Source: Seminavis robusta
Taxonomy: Eukaryota; Bacillariophyta; Bacillariophyceae; Naviculales; Naviculaceae
Direction: 5' to 3'
Length of the DNA: 64,000 nucleotides
NCBI GenBank assembly: GCA_903772945.1
Contig: CAICTM010000053.1
Location: 84,952 to 148,951, forward strand
A program made the translations under genes and the position numbers. The notes below the pieces were generated by a model that ran no database searches, was not told the origin of the DNA, and was given only the letters and a program-made list of their open reading frames with translations. Positions 32,359 through 44,719 of the stretch are shown piece after piece (within the stretch, counting starts at the first letter, position 1; every line of letters begins with the position of its first letter).

Positions 32359-33644
32359 GGTGGAACTTAACTCTTCTCTCCACACACAAACAACCCAAAC
32401 TTTCAATGTTTTGGAAACTCGCTAGATAGAGCCGGCCTTGCAGAACACCAAAAGTTTTGGAAGAAGTTCTGTCTCTTCCCCGCTTAGTCGGAAGCTTTCA
32501 CGGTATGGATAATCGAAAAAGCCTCGTTTTCGGCCAATGGCATTGTCGTGTGTCTCCCTCCAAAACCCCGATCGACTTGATATGCTTTGTTAGACAAGGT
32601 AGATAGATAGATAGACAAGCTGCAACTCTCAACTCGGACGCAATTGCAAGACAAAGGATGGAAGAAGAAGAATGAGGGTACGCCGATGGGAGCAGAAGCT
32701 TTGGAAGACCAATTGCCCCAATGAGAAGGAAGCGGCAACAGTCAATTTTAGCAGTGGCTTCTTGATGAGTGAGTGAGTGAGTGAGGCAAAAAAGGACAAG
32801 AATTCTTCTTTTAAACCCTACTTTTAAGGTTAAAGGTCCGCGGTCGCGACGTTGGCTCGTGCAACTTTTCAACCGTGCCAATGCTGAGGCGCGGTCCTCA
32901 GCCCACAATTTGGATCTGCTCCAAGCCAGCAAGCTGCCACGCACAGAAACCTTGGCCCAACATCATACCGGCACCGCGTAGACTGGTGCTTGTCAGGGAT
33001 TGGGTGTCTGATAGTGTAGTGATTCGATGCCGTAATGATCCTCAGTGGATCCTCTCGTTGTTTCCCTTGCTTGTCCTCCCCATTTCCTTTCATTATCGAA
33101 AGAGCTCTCGAGCAGGGCGCATTACATATTAAAAGTCTCCCAGTCTCTAATCTCTCATCACTCCTACTAGCTATCTAGATCTAGTCCCTTTGCAGGTAGC
33201 TTCTACAACACTGCTGTCAATGGTGGTGAGCTGTGCAAAACCATTGACACGCCAAAAAGTGGATCTACACTCTACACTACCTAGCTATAAGCTTGAGTTC
33301 CATTTGCTTGATACACAGCACACCATCCATTACGTACGGTAGAGAGAAAAGCTACCAGTACTGTAATGTAGACAAGCTCGTTGCTTGCTGAAGGCTTTCA
33401 CAGAGGGGCGTAGATTCTTAAACACAAGGGATGGTCATTAGCGTTAGAATTCACGGCGAAAAGTCCCAAAAGTTTTCAGCCACAGCTGCGACGTTCCTTT
33501 GTTGCGAAGGTTCACATGCATCTATTCATCCCCACTGGATCTATAGCTCCTTGCTAAGGTAGCTAACTGGCTAGTCGAACCTATCGAAGACACTGCATCA
33601 AGTAAGCCAGACCTGGAGACGCTGAACGGCTGAAAATTGGAACG
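32359..33644. other. Divergent promoter region between the kinase and PPR genes
   Basis: About 1.3 kb without a supported gene between two divergent starts. It contains short tetranucleotide runs: GATA repeats near 32601-32616 and GAGT repeats near 32766-32784. Confidence 0.4.
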
Positions 33645-36600
33645 ATGAGATACCCACATCCGACCAGATATCGTTACATCGGCAATTTTGTTGGCTCTCG
33701 GGGCCTGCCAATAATTCGACCAGGGACGAGGCGACTGGTTTCGCCTTCACCATTCTTGATAGGATTAGAAGAAAGAACTGGTGGTTTCCGTCATTATTTG
33801 TCGTCTACTGCCACTACAAGCCAGACGAATCTCCAATCGATCCGAGGCGTGCATACACAAGAACCTTTTCTGGCCACCCGATACTACACAACCATCTCTG
33901 GTAGTGACCTGGAAGAACAGGAGAGACAGGATGTGCGATTATCATCCTCTGCTCCAAACAATGGGGACGATTTTTCTAATTCTCTGAAATTGCACCAGAA
34001 GAATCCATCTCAGACCCAAGTGGATGAGCTGCATCCTCAAGTGCAAGAATTCATTGAAAAAATCAAAGCCATCAATCCACAATCTGTTCGTGACGAAAAA
34101 ATTGTGGTGCAAGTATTGGAAGAATCCTGGAATTGGTTGGAAGAACAGCAACAGGTTGGCAATATGGCTGCTACGGTCACATTGACCGAATCGATGCAGC
34201 ATTTGCTGGATTTATGGATTGCCATGCACCTGCAAAACTCCACTCGTCCCCGTACTTGTCGACCCTTTGAAATTCTGCTCGCAACATGGTCGTTGGCGGC
34301 GGATGCCCAGATCGCCTTGTTGGAAACAACGGATGATAGCACCACGTTTCATCCAGCCAATCAAGCCATGAACGTATTGGTGCGTTGGTACGAACTGTTG
34401 GGAGGGCATGTCGAATTGAAACCGGTCATAAACGACTACAACCTGGTATTGGGAGTTTTTTCCACGGTTTCCACCCATCTGGCACAACAAGAAGGACAGC
34501 AAGATCAGGTGGTCTTTTTGGCGTCAGAGGCATACGACACGGTTCAGAATCTCAATACGTGGGGATATACTAGCACACCCACCGTGGAAACCAACGCACA
34601 CCTCATTCGCTGTTTGACCAATGTCGTGACGGCATTGGCACCCGTGGCTGCTCGATCCCAATATTACGATGAACACGACAAAAGTGTGATTGTCATTGAC
34701 AAGCTCAAGACAGCTTGGACACAACTGCAAGACACAATGAAGGATGGCGTACAGGCCGAAGCAACTAAACAGTTTGGTGATCCCAACAACTCAAAATTGT
34801 CAATTTTTGACTTTGATACCACCCGAAAACAAAATCCAGAAGCACTCTTTTTCTTTTGCCAAGCTCTTTGCGATGCACTGGTAGCTTCCAAGGAGGTAAT
34901 ACAAGCCAACCGACGAATACCCGCGCAATACGGGTTGCCAGTGTCATCCAAAAAGGACGAAGAGCCATGGCATAGTTGGGGCCGGGCACTCGTGGAGTAC
35001 ATCATGGATCATCCCGAACGATCGGCGTCCATTCTCCAATACGCACAACGGGACAGCAGTGTGTCACCGGCAATCTACCAAACCTTAATAGACGGCTGCG
35101 GAGCATGGCAGTCGTTGCTGTTCAATTCTGTAAGGGATTCTCCTGGAGCAGTTGCTGCGTCTGAAGTCCACAATATCTTGGAACGCATCAACGCCTTGAC
35201 TCGAAGGTTTGGTGGTGACAGTGAGCTAGAAAACTATGTTGCTCTTATCCCCATGTATTTTGTGACCATCCAAGCGTGGGAATCTGTAATATCCAACACG
35301 GCAACAAGCCATGACGACAAAGAGACTGCCATGCGCATCCAAAATGAAGTCTTGCGCCAATGGTGGGATCAACATGAGCGTTTGACAGCTCGATATGACA
35401 TGGAGGTGCAATCAATGGTGGGAGAAGGCATCATGGGGGGCAATCCAGGCTTGTCCAAGGCAAAATTCCAGCAGTTGCGACAGGAAACCGCACTATCTTC
35501 CAGTTTTCTCATGAATGCGCTGTTTGAGGTGGGCCATGTAGAGAAGGTCAACGACATGTGGAAGGGAATGACATCACGCGAACTTCCCCTCGATGCAACC
35601 TCCTATGGTATTATCCTCAAGGCTCTCGCGGATAGCAAGCGACGGGATGCGGCACCAACAGCTCATAAGATATTGCAGCAAATGAGAGCTGATGGCAAGG
35701 CAATTCACTCCAATCACTATGCCTCTGTTTTGGTGGCGTGGTCACGAAGCCGTGACAGCAAAGCGCCTCAACGGGCACTTAAAGTTTTCAGTCAGCTTTG
35801 CAAAGACTACAGCTCTGTGCTGCAACGCGACGACAGCGATGCAGGCGCATTGAAACCCAGGGCAGTGCACTATGGTTCTCTGCTGTCAACCTTGGCAAGA
35901 TGCCGCGAGCGACATGATGATGTGGATTCTGCTACCTTGGACGTGGTACACGATATGTTGGAACACTCTCCCCCAGAGCAACGGAGTGAGGTGGCTTGCA
36001 ATGCTGCCTTTAATGCTCTTGCAAGAGTGGCTACACTCGACGCAGCGTTGTTGTCGCAGCGCCTTCTCGATGACATGCATTCTGTCTACGATAGATTCAA
36101 AGACCCTACCATGCGTCCGCAGATGTTTGACTACGGGAATTGCATGCACACATGGGCACGGGCAGCAGCAAAGGGGCAAGCAGGAGACGCTTACTTGAAG
36201 ATCAAAGAGATCCTCGTGCGTGTGGAATCAGAGTTTCTGGCTTCTGGCAAAGACCCGGCGCTTCTCCCAAGTAACGTTCAGTATCTTGCACTTGTCAACT
36301 CGATTCTGAGCACAGGGCGAGTGGATGTCGGGGATCAGGCAGAAGCGGTCTGGCGGGAAATGCTGGAAAAGGCGGCCCAGGGGAATGCCGAGCCACCGCA
36401 TGAATGGGTTTGCAACAAAGTGATCGAAGCACTCTCAAAATCAGGTGGACAACACATCGGTGAAAGAGCGGAAGCGATTCTAGAAACCATGAAGGTAGCA
36501 TTCGACGTCGAGGGCATCGTTGAAGCCAAACCTAAAATGTATGCTTACCGCGGTGTCGTTCAAGCCTGGAGCAGGAGCACGAATGCCAATAAAGCTGCTC

Positions 36601-37067
36601 GCGCCGAGCGTCTTTTGGCAGAAATGCACAATTTGTTCGATAATGAAGGGAATCTGGACGTGAAACCAGACCCCTGGACCTATTCTGAAGTTTTGAATGC
36701 TTGTGTTCACACACCCGTATCTGCCAATGCAAGCCAACGTGAAAAGGCCGTGCACGTCGCGCTGCAGACAATCGTCGACATGCACAAGCGGCAAGATGTT
36801 GTGTATCCTTTCGCCTACAGGTTGGCATTTGATGCCATCAGTCGCAACGTTGAGGATCCAAAAGAAAGACAAAGAATGGCGTCCGCCTTGTTTGAACGGT
36901 GCTGCAAGGAAGGATTAGTGGCATCCAACGTCGCTCAGGCACTCAAGCGTTGCTCTCCAACCCTCTACAAGAGACTTCCGACGGCTTTACCTGACCAATG
37001 GAAACGCAATGTAAAAGAGACTATGGCTGCCGTCGCCAATAGACCTCACCGTAGACATAGAGCATAG
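33645..37067 (+). CDS. Pentatricopeptide repeat (PPR) protein, probably organellar
   Basis: Single exon, 1140 aa. The N-terminus is rich in Arg, Ser and Tyr with few acidic residues (MRYPHPTRYRYIGNFVGSRG), as expected of a mitochondrial targeting peptide, and has no hydrophobic signal peptide. Helical repeats fill roughly 170-1100. Clear PPR-like units include AFNALARVATLDAAL, SSFLMNALFEVGHVEKVNDM with DATSYGIILKALADSKRRDA, SNHYASVLVAWSRSRD, and KPKMYAYRGVVQAWSRS with KPDPWTYSEVLNACVHT. The last two follow the 35-residue PPR pattern with the usual Y/W-and-N positions. PPR proteins bind organellar RNA and control its processing, stability or translation. Its stop lies 73 bp from the 3' end of the convergent PDZ-protein gene. 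Confidence 0.85.
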   Translation: MRYPHPTRYRYIGNFVGSRGLPIIRPGTRRLVSPSPFLIGLEERTGGFRHYLSSTATTSQTNLQSIRGVHTQEPFLATRYYTTISGSDLEEQERQDVRLSSSAPNNGDDFSNSLKLHQKNPSQTQVDELHPQVQEFIEKIKAINPQSVRDEKIVVQVLEESWNWLEEQQQVGNMAATVTLTESMQHLLDLWIAMHLQNSTRPRTCRPFEILLATWSLAADAQIALLETTDDSTTFHPANQAMNVLVRWYELLGGHVELKPVINDYNLVLGVFSTVSTHLAQQEGQQDQVVFLASEAYDTVQNLNTWGYTSTPTVETNAHLIRCLTNVVTALAPVAARSQYYDEHDKSVIVIDKLKTAWTQLQDTMKDGVQAEATKQFGDPNNSKLSIFDFDTTRKQNPEALFFFCQALCDALVASKEVIQANRRIPAQYGLPVSSKKDEEPWHSWGRALVEYIMDHPERSASILQYAQRDSSVSPAIYQTLIDGCGAWQSLLFNSVRDSPGAVAASEVHNILERINALTRRFGGDSELENYVALIPMYFVTIQAWESVISNTATSHDDKETAMRIQNEVLRQWWDQHERLTARYDMEVQSMVGEGIMGGNPGLSKAKFQQLRQETALSSSFLMNALFEVGHVEKVNDMWKGMTSRELPLDATSYGIILKALADSKRRDAAPTAHKILQQMRADGKAIHSNHYASVLVAWSRSRDSKAPQRALKVFSQLCKDYSSVLQRDDSDAGALKPRAVHYGSLLSTLARCRERHDDVDSATLDVVHDMLEHSPPEQRSEVACNAAFNALARVATLDAALLSQRLLDDMHSVYDRFKDPTMRPQMFDYGNCMHTWARAAAKGQAGDAYLKIKEILVRVESEFLASGKDPALLPSNVQYLALVNSILSTGRVDVGDQAEAVWREMLEKAAQGNAEPPHEWVCNKVIEALSKSGGQHIGERAEAILETMKVAFDVEGIVEAKPKMYAYRGVVQAWSRSTNANKAARAERLLAEMHNLFDNEGNLDVKPDPWTYSEVLNACVHTPVSANASQREKAVHVALQTIVDMHKRQDVVYPFAYRLAFDAISRNVEDPKERQRMASALFERCCKEGLVASNVAQALKRCSPTLYKRLPTALPDQWKRNVKETMAAVANRPHRRHRA

Positions 37068-37140
37068 ACAAGTTAAATTCGAATAGAGCGTTACTATAGC
37101 TTTGAATTTTGTTTTAATTTATGACAGGAGGATTCTTCTC

Positions 37141-40100
37141 TTATTGGTCGGGAGTTCCAGGTCTTGGAGCTCGGTTTCTCACGAAAACCAGCACTCGGGA
37201 TTCTTGATCTGACTTGAGGCTGATCAATTTCGAAACTTGGACAGCGGTCTGGGAGTGATGATATCAAATCAAGCAAGAAGAAGTAAGAAAATATGGTTGA
37301 AGACCGCAGACTTCAAAGTATGACAGGGCAAGCTTACCATGGTTGTACAATCCTGTCCATCCACAGAAACAAGACGATCACCCACTACCACTCTGTCAGC
37401 AAGTATGCTTGTGTCCTTGATAGCATGGACAATTGGAAAGCCACCATTGGGAGTATCAATCACCATTCCCAGCTTTCCTGCCGGGACAGTGATTTCAAAC
37501 GGCACCTGTTGCTCAGATTCAATATATTGCTCCTCGAACGAAGCATCATCTGAAAAGAGGGATTCGCCCATTTGTGAAAACCCAAGTTTGGATTGGCTAC
37601 CCGTCTTATTGGACGATTCACGTGTCATAGATTCTTCCGAGTGTAACCTAGACCTTGTTTCTTCCGACAACATCCGCGACCGATCTCCTTCAGACATCAT
37701 ACGATCTCTGGGTGCTTCGTTGGTGCCGAAGTTATGGTGCTTGAGATATTTGTAATCGTAATCATCGGCAACACTGAAAAGGCAGAACGGGACCCACTGT
37801 TGGCGATGCTGGTACGGGCGGCATCAACGAGGAAAACATATCAACAAGTGCGTACCTTGCCGTGCGTTCGTCCCTTTCCATTGTATTAGTCATCATACCC
37901 ATCATGGGAGTGTAAACCGGGTCACCCAGGGTGCTTACATCATCTGGGTTGTGCTCCACGACAATCTCGCTGGAAACAGAAAAGAAAGAGAATTAGCTCA
38001 TTGTGACAAACTACCAGCAACCGCAAAACAAGCACAGGCGAAGCAATTACTCACGTTGTCACTCCATTTGCGTTGGACTCGGTGTTACCAGTGACCGGGT
38101 CGCTTTTGCCAAGTGAACTTGGCTGCTTGCTCATATAGTGCCTCCAGAGGAAGAAGATGATAAGGAGCAATAGAGCCCCACCTCCAGCGACAGCACCAAT
38201 AATGATAAAGACTGTCATGTCGCGAGTTTCTACTTCCTGGCCGCTCTTGTCCGTGTTGGTTTCTTCTTCGGGAATGATTACTCCACCAACGGAGACGGAT
38301 GCCACTTCATTCAAGTTTTGAAAGGCTCCATCGTTGGTACGTTTCAGGCTGTTTACGTATTCTTCCCGATCCTCTTCCGTGTTGAAAGCACCGGCAATCA
38401 AGGCTTGAATATCGTGATCCGTTTTCTCTGACCGGAACGATACAGCTGTATCAAAGGCAATCTTGAGTGGTGCTGGCTCTTCAGCTGCAGTTGCTGCTTC
38501 TTGTGCTCTCCGTCGTAGTAGTCTGTTACCAGGCTCTGCCTGCAGTGCTGTAGCTGCTGGTGTCGCGGAATCCACGTTCACTTCGGGTGCTTGTCGGATA
38601 ATGTTAGTCCACACTCGCAAGTCATCCATGGGAGGATCCACACCAGCTGAAACAATGGACTGGCGAATGTGCGTGGCAGTGATTTGTTCCCACGTAATAA
38701 TGGAAAGTCCTTCAAAGACATCCGCGTATTTCAGCGTCATGACAACACGATCTCCCTCGTTCTGCAATGACAGCGATGGTGCTTGAGATGGAGGATTGGA
38801 GGGCAACCTGCTGGGTGAAATAGATGGAGACCAGCTGGGAAGATCTGTCGGCGATACCGATGGCAGATTCGTAGGACTGACCGAAGGATCAAAGGAAGGG
38901 AGCGAAGAGACAGTGGGGCGTGGTGTTTTCGTGGTAGGAGCAGGGGACACTGTTGGAGTGGAGGAAGGCAAAAGTGAAGGACTGGCGGATGGCGTCTGGC
39001 TCGTTGGTTCTGGTGTCGATGCAGACGGTGCACTGCTTGGTTCAAGACTAGGACTCCCAGTGGGGCTTGGTGTAGGTGGAGTCGAAGGAAAAGGCGTTGG
39101 CAACGGTGTTGGTCCCACTACAGGCTGCATGGTTGGGTAAGCAGATGGCGACGACGTTGGCTCTGGGCTTGGTTGCACGGAAGGTTCCGAAGTGGGACCC
39201 TTCGTGGGCGTTTCCGTGGGTCCACTTGTTGGACTCGAGGTGGTTGGTCCAGCTGATGGAGGGGGAGATGGTGAGGGTGTTCCAGCGTTTGTGGGAGGAG
39301 AAGTCGTTGGCTGGACCGTGAGCGGCCGCCGCGATGGACTTGGTGATGGCGGCCCAGTTGTTGGTCTTGGGGTAGGACGGGAAGAAGGGTTGCGCGTGGG
39401 ATTGGGTGTTTCAATGGGAACTGGAATTGGATTTGTCTGTGTGCTCGTAGGTGCATCTGTGGGTGGATCCACAGGTTGACCACCGGTAGGTGGACTTGTG
39501 CTGGTGGTAGGAGTGATCGTTGATGGTTCTTCTGTAGTGCTGTTTGTGGAATTGGAGCTGATAATCGTTGGAGTTGTTGTTTGAATGGGCACCCCGCCGG
39601 CTGGTCCAGGAGTATCCTGTCGATTGTTAGTGTCCAAAGCTGTTGGTGCCAGAGTCACAGGGTTCGCCGGATCTGAGGTTGGAAGCGCGGTCTTTGGGTA
39701 CAACGTGGGCTTCCCTGTCGGCGATGGCGTCGCGACAAAGGTATTGTCAAAGGTTGGCGGAATTGTCATCGTGTCCATCAATGTGGGAGAAAATGTAATG
39801 GAGTTGACAGAATCAGGCTCATCGCCTGTAAATTGAAACTCGGTTGGCTCCATAGTAGGCAGTTCGTCGTCGCCAACGGGAACTTCCAGCCCATCAGCGT
39901 CTTGTCGATCTCCTGCTTCTTCTGTGGGTGTTTCCGTGAGTTCTCCCGTTGGTTCCAGTGTAGACACCATGAGAGTTGATTCCAAAGTGGAATCCAACGT
40001 TGGTTCGTAAGAAGGCCTTCGACTAGGGAAGTCTGTGGGCGGGGGCGGGGCGTTTGAGGGTGGAACAGGTAGGGCATTTAGAGGGGGCAGAATTTTCGTT

Positions 40101-40459
40101 GGCGGTGGAGGACGGATTGTTGGTGAAGGGGTCAGTTCTTCCATTAATTCTGTATCTATTGCTGTTTCGAAGAACGTTGAACCAAGCGTGTCCTCCAGGG
40201 TAGATTCTACTGTCGGTACAAGTGTACCGAGTGGACCAGAGGATGGAGCAGGAGGAAAGGATGGAGCCACTGTCGCCATACTAACTCCTCCCCTTCGATG
40301 ATTGGATGCCAATACTAGCAGTAGCAGTATGGATTCTGGAGACAGATTGATAAAGGACAGCCTTTGTCCATGATGCGTCGCCCGTCGTCGTCGGCGTCTC
40401 TGTCTGTTTCTCGTGACACAATCGTCAGTTTCAATATCGTGGATTATTGCTTGCGCCAT
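37141..40459 (-). CDS. Mucin-like single-pass membrane protein with a cytosolic PDZ-like domain
   Basis: Model: complement(join(37141..37248, 37338..37773, 37856..37969, 38055..40459)), 1020 aa. Introns of 89, 82 and 85 nt have donors GTAAGC, GTACGC and GTGAGT and CAG acceptors; every junction keeps phase. An N-terminal basic stretch precedes a hydrophobic segment near residue 42 (SPESILLLLVLASN), a signal anchor or signal peptide. Residues about 60-560 are Pro/Ser/Thr repeats of the SPSxxPS type, probably heavily glycosylated and on the cell surface. An ordered extracellular module at about 570-735 (DVFEGLSIITWEQIT, then DIQALIAGAFNTEEDREEYV) precedes a transmembrane helix at about 745-772 (FIIIGAVAGGGALLLLIIFF). 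The cytosolic tail has an RSRMLSEETRSRLHSEES-type Ser/Arg repeat and ends in a PDZ-like fold at about 928-1008 (AGKLGMVIDTP, VVVGDRLVSVDGQD, SRVLVFVRN). It could link the cell wall to cytoplasmic partners. Confidence 0.85.
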
Positions 40460-42870
40460 GGTGCTCTCTATCTATCTGGCAAATGCAATGGTAGTTCTAG
40501 ATCGAGAATCACAAAAGAGTAAGGGGATTCTTTCTTTCTTAGCGAAGATAAAATAAATTAGATGGTGTAGAGGACCAGCTTTTCAATCGCCTTAGCTCAA
40601 AGAAGACCTGCAGAGTATAGCACAACGGAAGGACAACAGTATGAGACAACATACCAGAACAGGTTCATCCGATCACCAACATGTGTAACACACTCGGCAC
40701 TCGGCACGGTACACGGCACACCGAACCCACCGAGCGAATAGGTTTTTGGCCCGAACTACTCAGCCTCAACCAGTGCCGAATTGACGGGCAAGGCAAGCAA
40801 TGATCAATCTATGCATCTACAACACATCTACACCTCCTTACCTGCTGTATGTGGTAGACCAAGTCCAAAGCCCTTCAGAAGCAACAACAGTTGGATATGA
40901 TGATCCTTCCGAGTTGGTTTCGTCCCTGTACCATTGTTGGCAATGGCAACGATCGAGAAATCGGTGATCGCCAAGGCAAAGCAGGCGAACTGACAAGGTG
41001 CGAAGACTCAAAGAGTTAAGGCGTCATGTTTCAACGGATTAAATAAATCGGTATGAGTTTGCGTTTTTAGGGACGGCTCCGAGCGCGCCTTCAGAGGTGA
41101 ATCGTGCAACCAAGATCCAGTGCCGTAAGATGCCGTACCGGTATCACGTGATGCTACACACCCAATCCAGAAGCCTTCCAGGTTTAGAGCTACTAGCTAG
41201 CTAGCACTACTAGCTAGTAGTACGGTGGAGGAGTGCAGTCTACCAGGTATTGTTTGACTGGAGCTGCGGTACCGGTATGGTCTGACTGCAGCTCAGAGCT
41301 CCAGAGACACAGCCAGAACGGGAGCTGCAAGCGGAACAGGTCCTATTTCTCCAGGACGGCGTCGTGCAAGTTCGGAATCGGTCTCGATTGTTGTTGGCAG
41401 CTGCAAAGATTCGGCAGATTTACCCACTACTAGCTAGCTAGGAGCTTCAGAACGTCATCGCAAACCTTCGGAACAGGCCAATAGTACCGTACGGATAGCT
41501 CCATTTCCTTTTCCGGATGCATGGCTGATCTGCACCCGACTTCGGGCCATTGCCCACCAATCCCAGAGCTTAAAAGTCTTCTTCTTGCCAGCCACATATG
41601 CATGCGTACATGTAAGAATCCAATGATACGCATTGCTAAATGAAACGCTGGCCTGCTGGAGCTCCTATCGCAGAAGAACAGGGTATGATGAAGGAAGAGG
41701 AAAATCTTCCATCACGACAGCAGTTGACACCAACTCGACGCAGCCACGCACCAACACCATTGTCCTCCCTCCCTCCAATTGCAAGGCTCGCATCTATTGT
41801 GCTGCACCCAGCTTTTTGGAGGTTGCTTGTCAACCTTCCCAATAGGTGCCGAGAAATGATGCTAAGGTACAACGAGCGAACAAGATGAACAGCCCAGCCC
41901 GTCCCGACCCAGTCGTATGCTTGCAGCAATCTTCTCCCCGACAGCCACCGCAATGGATATGGCTGATCGTCGAGTTTCTACCTACCAGTCACCAGCGCAT
42001 GGGTGTTAGTGCTGCTGAGCCAAAGTGCGCACATCTCGCAGAAAGGAAGCCAAGAGGCAAGCACCGCAACTGTCTGGTTGCAAGCACTGACTGGATGACC
42101 ACAGTGAACCTCAAGCAAGGCGACCTGCCTTGAGTGCGGTACATGTAGGAAATGGATTCAAAAGTAAACTACTGCTAGCTAGGACCAAAGAAATCGTGAG
42201 ATGGCCTGCCTAACTAACACCATTGAGTAGATTTATTTGTAGTTCCGTTCCGTTTTGTTGTGTTTTGGGTGCGCGTTGACGCTTCCGCTTCATGTATGTT
42301 TGCTAGCCAACTGCACCTTCACGACTTCCAAATCTGGGATTTATGAAGGCGGTAATGCGTATAGTGGCTAGCCAAGTCTACTAGCTATTCCTTCTCTACT
42401 TACTTGAAGCTACCTTCGCAGATCAAGTCTTGCTCTACTGTACGGTACCGGTAGCTGTTAGGTCACTGCCACGCAAACACTGCCCGTCATCAAATCGTGA
42501 GGAAACAACGGCCAAAGCTCCACTGTGGCCAGTGCAGCTGGCCGAGCCGCCGCGCTCTCCTAAGAAGCTCGGAAGGTTGGAAACTGATTTTTGGCAGCGG
42601 CCAACGACTTCATTTCTTTCTCTCTTGTCACACAACAGTTTACGGTACAACTACCACTGCCCATGGCGTCAATCAGAGCTTGCTTGTCTATTACCGTATC
42701 CTCCCCTGCTAGCTATCATAGACTCTAGTATAGAGCAATAGCCTTCACATCAATAAGAGCATTGTCTTCCTTTGGAGTCGCCAGCACCTCCATTGACACT
42801 CGATTTCGCTCTCATTCTGCCGAACTTCTCCGTTGAGACCAGACGATCATAACACGGTAACAATCCAAAG
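40460..42870. other. Intergenic region
   Basis: About 2.4 kb between divergent starts with no supported gene. TACCGGTA occurs at 41136, 41270 and 42446, and CTAG/TAGCTAGC runs occur around 41195-41225 and 41430-41442. Open frames near 41640 on both strands lack any recognisable motif. Confidence 0.45.
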
Positions 42871-43975
42871 ATGGCCGAAGACGACTACTACGTTGGAAAT
42901 GACGACGGCAATGGTGGCGGCGGCCGATGGTCATCTTATCAAAAGGACGACCGGAATTGTCGCGTCTACGATCACAATGACTTTTTCACAGTCTTTGTTC
43001 AACTGTTACTAGCCGCTGGTGCATTGGCGTCTCTCTATCTGAAACGCATGAAGGAGGTCCCTCGTCGAACCTTCACTACGTGGGCTCTGGATGTTTCCAA
43101 ACAGGGGGTGGGGGCGTGTTATGCGCATGTGTGCAATATGGTAAGTGACACGAAACAGCAACAGCAGCTGGCCTCTTTTGCATTGAAGTGGCTGTTGGGC
43201 TAACACTCCCCTCGATGATCTCTCTTGGTCTCTCTTAACTATTTGGCTACACCAGGCCATTGCTGCTATTTTGTCTCAAAGCCTGGAGGGCGAAACAGCG
43301 CTAGAAGATGAATGCGCGTGGTACGGATTGAGCTACTTGATTGACACTACATTGGGACTGGTGTTGGCCATTATGTTCCTTCGGATACAGGACACCTTGG
43401 CCGAAAAGTACAACTTGACAACCATCTTGCACACTGGCGTATACACTGGCCCAACGGCTTGCAAACACTGGACCCATCAAACCATATGCTGGGTCATCAT
43501 TCTCACCATTGTCAAGATTATGATTTATTACTTTATGATCATCTGCAAAGACATGCTTGCCTTCTTTGGAAGCATCCTCTTTGCACCCCTCCAAATCAAC
43601 ATTCGCTTTGAACTACTCTTTGTCATGATCTTCTTTCCTGGATTCTTGAATGTCATTTACTTTTGGATTGCCGATTCGTATCTCAAGGCAAAGGATGATT
43701 CCTGTGGAGCCTTTGAAGAAGCGCCTCCGAAATCAGACAGGGAAATGTCCCTCATTTCCAAGGAAGAAAAGGAGGCACAAGAAAGGGCTGATAATGACAT
43801 GTCATCCATGACAGAGCTGCAAAAACATCAGCAACACGTTCTAGAAGAGTCCGGCTGGGGCAGACACACAGAATTTATTGCAACATACCTGCCTTCCTGG
43901 TCTGTGTTTGGTGTAGAGGCCAAACCAGAAGAAGAGGCAACGACAACCAACAACAACACGGGTTCCATGGCATAA
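42871..43975 (+). CDS. STIMATE / TMEM110-family multi-pass membrane protein
   Basis: Model: join(42871..43140, 43256..43975), 329 aa. The 115-nt intron (donor GTAAGT, acceptor CAG) joins HVCNM to AIAAILSQS in phase 0. About five membrane helices are seen: FFTVFVQLLLAAGALASLYL at about 37-56, CAWYGLSYLIDTTLGLVLAI at about 107-126, two in the segment ICWVIILTIVKIMIYYFMII to MLAFFGSILF at about 165-200, and LLFVMIFFPGFLNVIYFWIA at about 210-230. The CAWYGLSYLIDTTLG signature and the following Cys-rich helices fit the STIMATE / yeast YPL162c vacuolar-membrane family. In animals the relative supports ER-plasma membrane contact sites and STIM calcium signalling. The C-terminal tail is acidic and cytosolic. 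A role in contact sites here is inference. Confidence 0.82.
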
Positions 43976-44719
43976 AGGAAAGAGGGTGGCTCTGGAAGTA
44001 ACGAATAGAATAATTGATTGTATCTTGTTCTGATTCAAAAAGCAACAACAACAACATCTGATCAACATCCCAACGAGGATCTTTGTCTTGTGGTTGAGCT
44101 AGCATGTAGTGTAAAAAGGTTTATGGTAGCTAGCTCTTATATTGACACTTCCTACTTGTATGATTCTGTACGGTAGCGGCGGCAGAAATGGGTGGAGACA
44201 ACCGGTCAGCATTTGGGGAACCTCCAGAGTCGCATCGAGACTGTCAACGGCTAGCGAGAACCCCAAAACACGGTCTGGAGCATGTCTTTACATCTGATAT
44301 AAAGAAGATCTTAGTAGTTAGCCAAGTCTTTTGCAAATACAGGTTTTCTTGGTCTGATAGTATCTCAAGTGTGTTGACCCTTTACGTGTACAGGCCTGCA
44401 GTAAAGCCAAGTTCGTCTTCAATTCTCTGGTGCATTGGTGCTTGCTTGACCAGCCTCTATAGAAGACGTTTAGGTAGTCGATTTGCTTCATCGGTAGTGC
44501 CCTTGCTGATGTTTTGTTTTGCAAGCTTTGGTTGACACTTTTAGCTGGCCCGGGTTGTCGTTTACTTTCACAATTACAATAGTGTACAGAAGGGGTTCAT
44601 CATTTTGCGCTTGATATCGAGGAATGAATCCCTCGCGGTGGCCCTCTGTAATCTGCCGTCTCCTCCCCTCTCCCTCATCTTTAAAGCTCTTGCAGTTCGA
44701 AGGGGTATATCGACCCATC
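43976..44719. other. Intergenic region between convergent genes
   Basis: About 740 bp containing the two 3' UTRs. No further gene or repeat of note is seen. Confidence 0.4.

Noticed and set aside
37094-37276. 60-codon minus-strand frame at the 3' end of the PDZ gene
   Set aside because: It overlaps exon 4, but the splice junction and PDZ similarity put the true frame one base away, ending at 37141.
38463-40301. Several long + strand open frames rich in Gly and Val
   Set aside because: They are antisense shadows of the Pro/Ser/Thr repeats of the minus-strand membrane protein.
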